A DNA stretch of 64,000 nt from Chryseobacterium sp. CH25 (lineage in GTDB: Bacteria; Bacteroidota; Bacteroidia; Flavobacteriales; Weeksellaceae), in contig NZ_NRQT01000011.1 in assembly GCF_004119455.1 (NCBI RefSeq), positions 93,687 to 157,686 of the forward strand, written 5' to 3'. Shown here in pieces: positions 61,452-64,000 of this stretch (the stretch's first letter is position 1; every line of letters starts with the position of its first letter). Position numbers and translations under genes: made by a program. The notes beneath the pieces were generated by a model that saw nothing but the letters and a program-made list of their open reading frames with translations, was not told the origin of the DNA and made no database searches.

Positions 61452-62762
61452 ATGAACACCATTGAACAACTTTACCAGACTTTAGATCAACGCCGCCGTC
61501 CCGAAGATGTTGCGGAAATGATCGTTGAGCTGATGAGCAGACAATTAGCCATTCACGAGCTTGCTACTTTGAACAAAGCAGCCAACCGTTCTCTGAAAAA
61601 CAGTGTTTATGGCTATACCTCAATGCTTGAAACTTTTGGAAAAGCCATTGGTGCAGATAAACAGATCAAAAAGGCCGTTGAGATCTTTAAAATAGATGAA
61701 AAAGAAAACTCAAATTATTATAGTGCAGATAGAATTGAAACATTCTTGAAAGAAGTTTCCCCACTCATTCATAAAGAAGTTGGAGAGAATAATTTCAAAA
61801 GCGACCGGCTTAATAAGGATCTAAGAAAACTGGCTGGGCTGGATATTTCCAAACGAAATTACAATAAGAAATGGAGGCTTTTAAAACGAATTGAAATAAG
61901 GCTTCAGAAATTCATTCATGAATCAAAAAAACTTGAACTTCAGAAAATAGCCAAACACGGACTTTCTCACACCATCAGTTTTGAAGATTTCAGTAAAGAT
62001 TTAAATACAGCCTGTTTTATTGCTTATTTCAATGCAAGAAGTAATCTAAGAAGTACATTTACTAATCAAAGTCAGGAAAGACCATTTGATGAAATATGTG
62101 AAATGCTGTTCAACAGATGTCTGAAAAATCCAGATGAAACACAATGGGAAGCCATTTCCTATATTTATACTGATGCTAAAGTTCTGGAGTACCTGAGTGA
62201 TGAGCAAAAAGGAAAGCTCTTAGGAAAATGGATGGCTATTCTTCAGGAAATTTCTGATTTTCTGGAAGAACTTTGGAATGAGAACGATATTTACAGGAAA
62301 ACCATGGCTGTAAAAAAAGGTAATGATTCCACTACATGGAACAATACGGCCGGAGCCTGGAATAAAGCAAGAGACAACTGGATGAACTTAATTTACGCTC
62401 TTGATCTTGATTTTATTCTTGATGATATTTGTTTCGGAAAAGTGATGCGGTTAATGGCTGCGGATGTTATCGCCTGGCATCTGTCAACCGGCGGAAAGAT
62501 TGATCCCAACACAGAAGTTTGGAATTTAGTACCTTTGCCTTGGGAGGTTTTTCAGGAAAGAATTTTCTGTAACAAAGAAATGATTGTCAATGCCTGCAAA
62601 GAAGCAGGAATTGATCCCGAAAAATCAGGTTGGATTGCTCCCCGCATTCATGGAGTAAGTCAATTTAAGCCTACTCCGGAATTGGTACATGGAGTAACCG
62701 TTTCCAATCCTTTTCTGGCTAAGATTTTAAGACAAAACAAATATTTTTCAGGAAAACTCTGA
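61452..62762 (+). CDS. Uncharacterised 436-aa protein preceding the two tRNA genes
   Basis: 436 aa, soluble, helix-rich, no signal peptide. The opening MNTIEQLYQTLDQRRRPEDV and the closing stretch PLPWEVFQERIFCNKEMIVNACKEAG are well composed for coding, and the length is compatible with a globular enzyme, but no motif known to me appears. There is a basic patch at about 140-160 (RLNKDLRKL, KRNYNKKWRLLKRIEIRLQK) that could bind RNA; this is inference. It ends 13 bp before the first tRNA on the same strand, so a shared transcript is likely. Confidence 0.7.
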   Translation: MNTIEQLYQTLDQRRRPEDVAEMIVELMSRQLAIHELATLNKAANRSLKNSVYGYTSMLETFGKAIGADKQIKKAVEIFKIDEKENSNYYSADRIETFLKEVSPLIHKEVGENNFKSDRLNKDLRKLAGLDISKRNYNKKWRLLKRIEIRLQKFIHESKKLELQKIAKHGLSHTISFEDFSKDLNTACFIAYFNARSNLRSTFTNQSQERPFDEICEMLFNRCLKNPDETQWEAISYIYTDAKVLEYLSDEQKGKLLGKWMAILQEISDFLEELWNENDIYRKTMAVKKGNDSTTWNNTAGAWNKARDNWMNLIYALDLDFILDDICFGKVMRLMAADVIAWHLSTGGKIDPNTEVWNLVPLPWEVFQERIFCNKEMIVNACKEAGIDPEKSGWIAPRIHGVSQFKPTPELVHGVTVSNPFLAKILRQNKYFSGKL

Positions 62763-62775
62763 GAACAAAATAAAG

Positions 62776-62848
62776 GATAGGTTAGTTCAGTGGTAGAACT
62801 CCTGGCTCTTTAACCGGGTTGACGCAGGTTCGAGCCCTGCACCTATCC
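62776..62848 (+). tRNA. tRNA with 8-nt anticodon loop, anticodon region CTTT (CTT by three-base reading)
   Basis: All cloverleaf parts are present: acceptor GATAGGT/ACCTATC, T8-A9, D stem GTTC/GAAC with loop AGTGGTA, anticodon stem CCTGG/CCGGG, a 5-nt variable region, and T arm GCAGG-TTCGAGC-CCTGC. The anticodon loop is CTCTTTAA, eight nucleotides instead of seven; C32, T33 and A37-A38 are in canonical places only if the anticodon is four bases (CTTT). The discriminator is C and no CCA is encoded. A G before the acceptor can pair with the C. Amino-acid identity cannot be decided. Confidence 0.75.
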
Positions 62849-62853
62849 TGATT

Positions 62854-62926
62854 TCTGATATAGCTCAGCGGCAGAGCACCCGGCTCTTCATCCGGGAGGA
62901 CACAGGTTCGAGCCCTGTTATCAGAC
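62854..62926 (+). tRNA. tRNA with 8-nt anticodon loop, anticodon region CTTC
   Basis: Acceptor TCTGATA/TATCAGA, T8-A9, D stem GCTC/GAGC with loop AGCGGCA, anticodon stem CCCGG/CCGGG, 5-nt variable region and T arm ACAGG-TTCGAGC-CCTGT are all perfect. The anticodon loop is CTCTTCAT, again eight nucleotides. Discriminator C, no encoded CCA. It starts five bases after the first tRNA, and the two differ in nearly every stem, so this is not a recent duplication. Confidence 0.75.
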
Positions 62927-62946
62927 CTATAAGAAATAATATAACT

Positions 62947-63642
62947 GTGAAAAAAACACACTTCATTTACACCCTTCCATTCCTATTCTTTTTAAGCTGT
63001 AAAAACGAAAAGAAAGATTCCATCATTGAAACAAAAGCTCCGGAAATTAATCAGGTAAAGAAAACAGATTCTTTAGTTACCACAAAAATAGACTCTGCTC
63101 AGGTTTCAAAAGCATTGAAATATAAAGGAAATTTTAAAGAAGGATTCCAATGGAAAGATAAAACCGGAGAATATATAGTGTTTACTTCAGAAACAGGAGT
63201 TTACATCAATGAAAATTTTCCGCATGAAAATGATGGAAGTGATGCTGAAGTTTTTGCCCAATGCTATTCTTTAGGAAATAATCAATTGGTATGGAAGGTA
63301 AACGATTTTATCAAAGACTGTATGGTAGATATTGATGCCGCATTTAAGACCAATACTCTAAATGTAACAGATCTTGATAAAAATGGTATTGCTGAAGTTT
63401 GGATGATGTATGAAATAGCTTGTAAAGGAGATGTAAGCCCTTCAGACTTAAAGGTCATCATGTATGAAGGAAACCAAAAATTTGCCATGCGCGGGCAAAC
63501 GAAGATACGAACAGGAATAGAAAACCATGGTAAACCGGTATTTGAAGGTGGGTCTTATACCTTTGACAAAGCCTTTAAAGAAGGACCGAAAGAGTTCAGA
63601 GACTATGCTGAAAAATTGTGGAATAAGAATATGGGTGAGTAA
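62947..63642 (+). CDS. Hypothetical lipoprotein (GTG start)
   Basis: 231 aa. No ATG fits; the GTG at 62947 starts MKKTHFIYTLPFLFFLSCKNE, a lipoprotein signal with Cys at residue 18. The mature part has no recognised domain; phrases such as DLDKNGIAEVWMMYEIACKGDVSPSDL resemble calcium-loop-like or VCBS/FG-GAP-like segments found in other lipoproteins. It begins 20 bp after the second tRNA and may be read from the same transcript. Confidence 0.75.
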   Translation: MKKTHFIYTLPFLFFLSCKNEKKDSIIETKAPEINQVKKTDSLVTTKIDSAQVSKALKYKGNFKEGFQWKDKTGEYIVFTSETGVYINENFPHENDGSDAEVFAQCYSLGNNQLVWKVNDFIKDCMVDIDAAFKTNTLNVTDLDKNGIAEVWMMYEIACKGDVSPSDLKVIMYEGNQKFAMRGQTKIRTGIENHGKPVFEGGSYTFDKAFKEGPKEFRDYAEKLWNKNMGE

Positions 63643-63673
63643 TTTAACCGTTTTTCCATCATATTAAATTCTA

Positions 63674-63681
63674 TACCTTTG
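63674..63681 (+). promoter_or_regulatory. -7 promoter element for the YqaE/Pmp3 gene
   Basis: TACCTTTG, a perfect TAnnTTTG, 38 bp before the ATG. Confidence 0.5.
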
Positions 63682-63719
63682 AGAATAAAACAATATAATA
63701 ACTTTTAAAAATTCACATC

Positions 63720-63920
63720 ATGTTTTTAGCTATTGTACTTCCCTTTCTATCTTTTATTGTCAGAGGAAAAGTTCTTACCGGAATTATCTGTTTCATTTTA
63801 CAGATTACCGTCATTGGCTGGCTTCCTGCTGCTATTTGGGCAGTGATGTCTTTAAACAATGCCAGAGCGAATGAACGAAATGAAAAATTAATCCGTGCTG
63901 TGCGTGAGGGCAGAAAATAA
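63720..63920 (+). CDS. YqaE/Pmp3-family membrane protein
   Basis: 66 aa, two membrane segments (about 2-17 and 20-43). The second helix, ICFILQITVIGWLPAAIWAVM, is the Pmp3/YqaE signature. A charged tail NNARANERNEKLIRAVREGRK follows. The family is small inner-membrane proteins that respond to membrane or osmotic stress in several bacteria; the precise function is unsettled. Own promoter and terminator. Confidence 0.88.
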   Translation: MFLAIVLPFLSFIVRGKVLTGIICFILQITVIGWLPAAIWAVMSLNNARANERNEKLIRAVREGRK

Positions 63921-63943
63921 AATCATTTTATAACTATACATTC

Positions 63944-63972
63944 AATCCTTTATTTCAGTAAAGGATTTTTTG
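63944..63972 (+). terminator. Terminator of the YqaE/Pmp3 gene
   Basis: Nine-bp stem AATCCTTTA/TAAAGGATT with a 6-nt loop followed by a T run. Confidence 0.85.
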
Positions 63973-64000
63973 CAAAAAAGTTTGAATAAGCGTTTTAAAA

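Noticed and set aside
62776..62926. Suppressor tRNAs that repair the window's frameshifts
   Set aside because: Quadruplet-reading tRNAs fix one-base insertions, but six of the seven disrupted genes lack a base, so the tRNAs cannot explain them.

Overview
The window looks like the chromosome of a Flavobacteriia member, most likely Chryseobacterium or a close Weeksellaceae relative. Evidence: AT-rich DNA, perfect Bacteroidota -7 elements (TAnnTTTG) in front of many genes, an A-rich leader before most starts instead of Shine-Dalgarno sites, TonB receptors with carboxypeptidase-like N-domains, a GINTSSP-type secreted protein and a Bacteroidota-type class I lanthipeptide leader. Most of the window is ordinary chromosome; no phage, insertion sequence, CRISPR array or rRNA is visible.

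Layout. 1-2.5 kb: end of a capsule/exopolysaccharide locus (export lipoprotein, membrane-bound UDP-sugar 4,6-dehydratase). 2.8-7 kb: recX, glyA, then an arsenic-type group (arsR, DUF6428, arsC, plus a thioredoxin-reductase-like flavoprotein) with two copies of a near-palindromic operator and no efflux pump. 7-13.5 kb: GT39-type glycosyltransferase and a four-gene MacAB-type ABC export operon with repeat-filled spacers. 13.5-17 kb: class I ribonucleotide reductase (nrdB, a small dimeric-barrel-like gene, nrdA), with no ATP-cone in either subunit and DnaA-box-like sites upstream. 17.5-23 kb: two secreted surface proteins (one a lectin) and a large TonB receptor. 23-31 kb: DUF72, HD hydrolase, alpha/beta hydrolase, PfkB kinase, DUF4241, valS. 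31-37 kb: DUF1573, PPK2 behind a 7-bp microsatellite, PKD lipoprotein, rnpB, ECF sigma factor with a membrane partner, acyl-CoA ligase.

37.5-45.6 kb holds the main accessory region: a class I lanthipeptide cluster with a 62-aa precursor, a luciferase-like oxidoreductase, LanC, a full-length LanB, a frameshifted glycosyltransferase-like protein and a peptidase-C39-like protein without its catalytic residues. No transporter or intact leader peptidase is in the cluster. 45.6-58.4 kb: rpoN, asnS, CDP-alcohol transferase, envelope proteins, an HTH/AraC regulator pair behind twin operators, serine hydrolase, rimM-rpsP, nitroreductase, Gre-like factor. 58.5-64 kb: M3 peptidase and a group of poorly characterised genes ending in two tandem tRNA genes, both with 8-nt anticodon loops.

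A cross-cutting observation: seven genes (alpha/beta hydrolase, PKD lipoprotein, DUF6625-like, rpoN, HTH regulator, Gre-like factor, a hypothetical at 61.0 kb) are each broken by a single-base indel in a short A/T run, and each is restored to a family-like full-length protein by one base. Because rpoN is among them, residual sequencing error is the simplest explanation, though real slippage cannot be excluded from the sequence alone.
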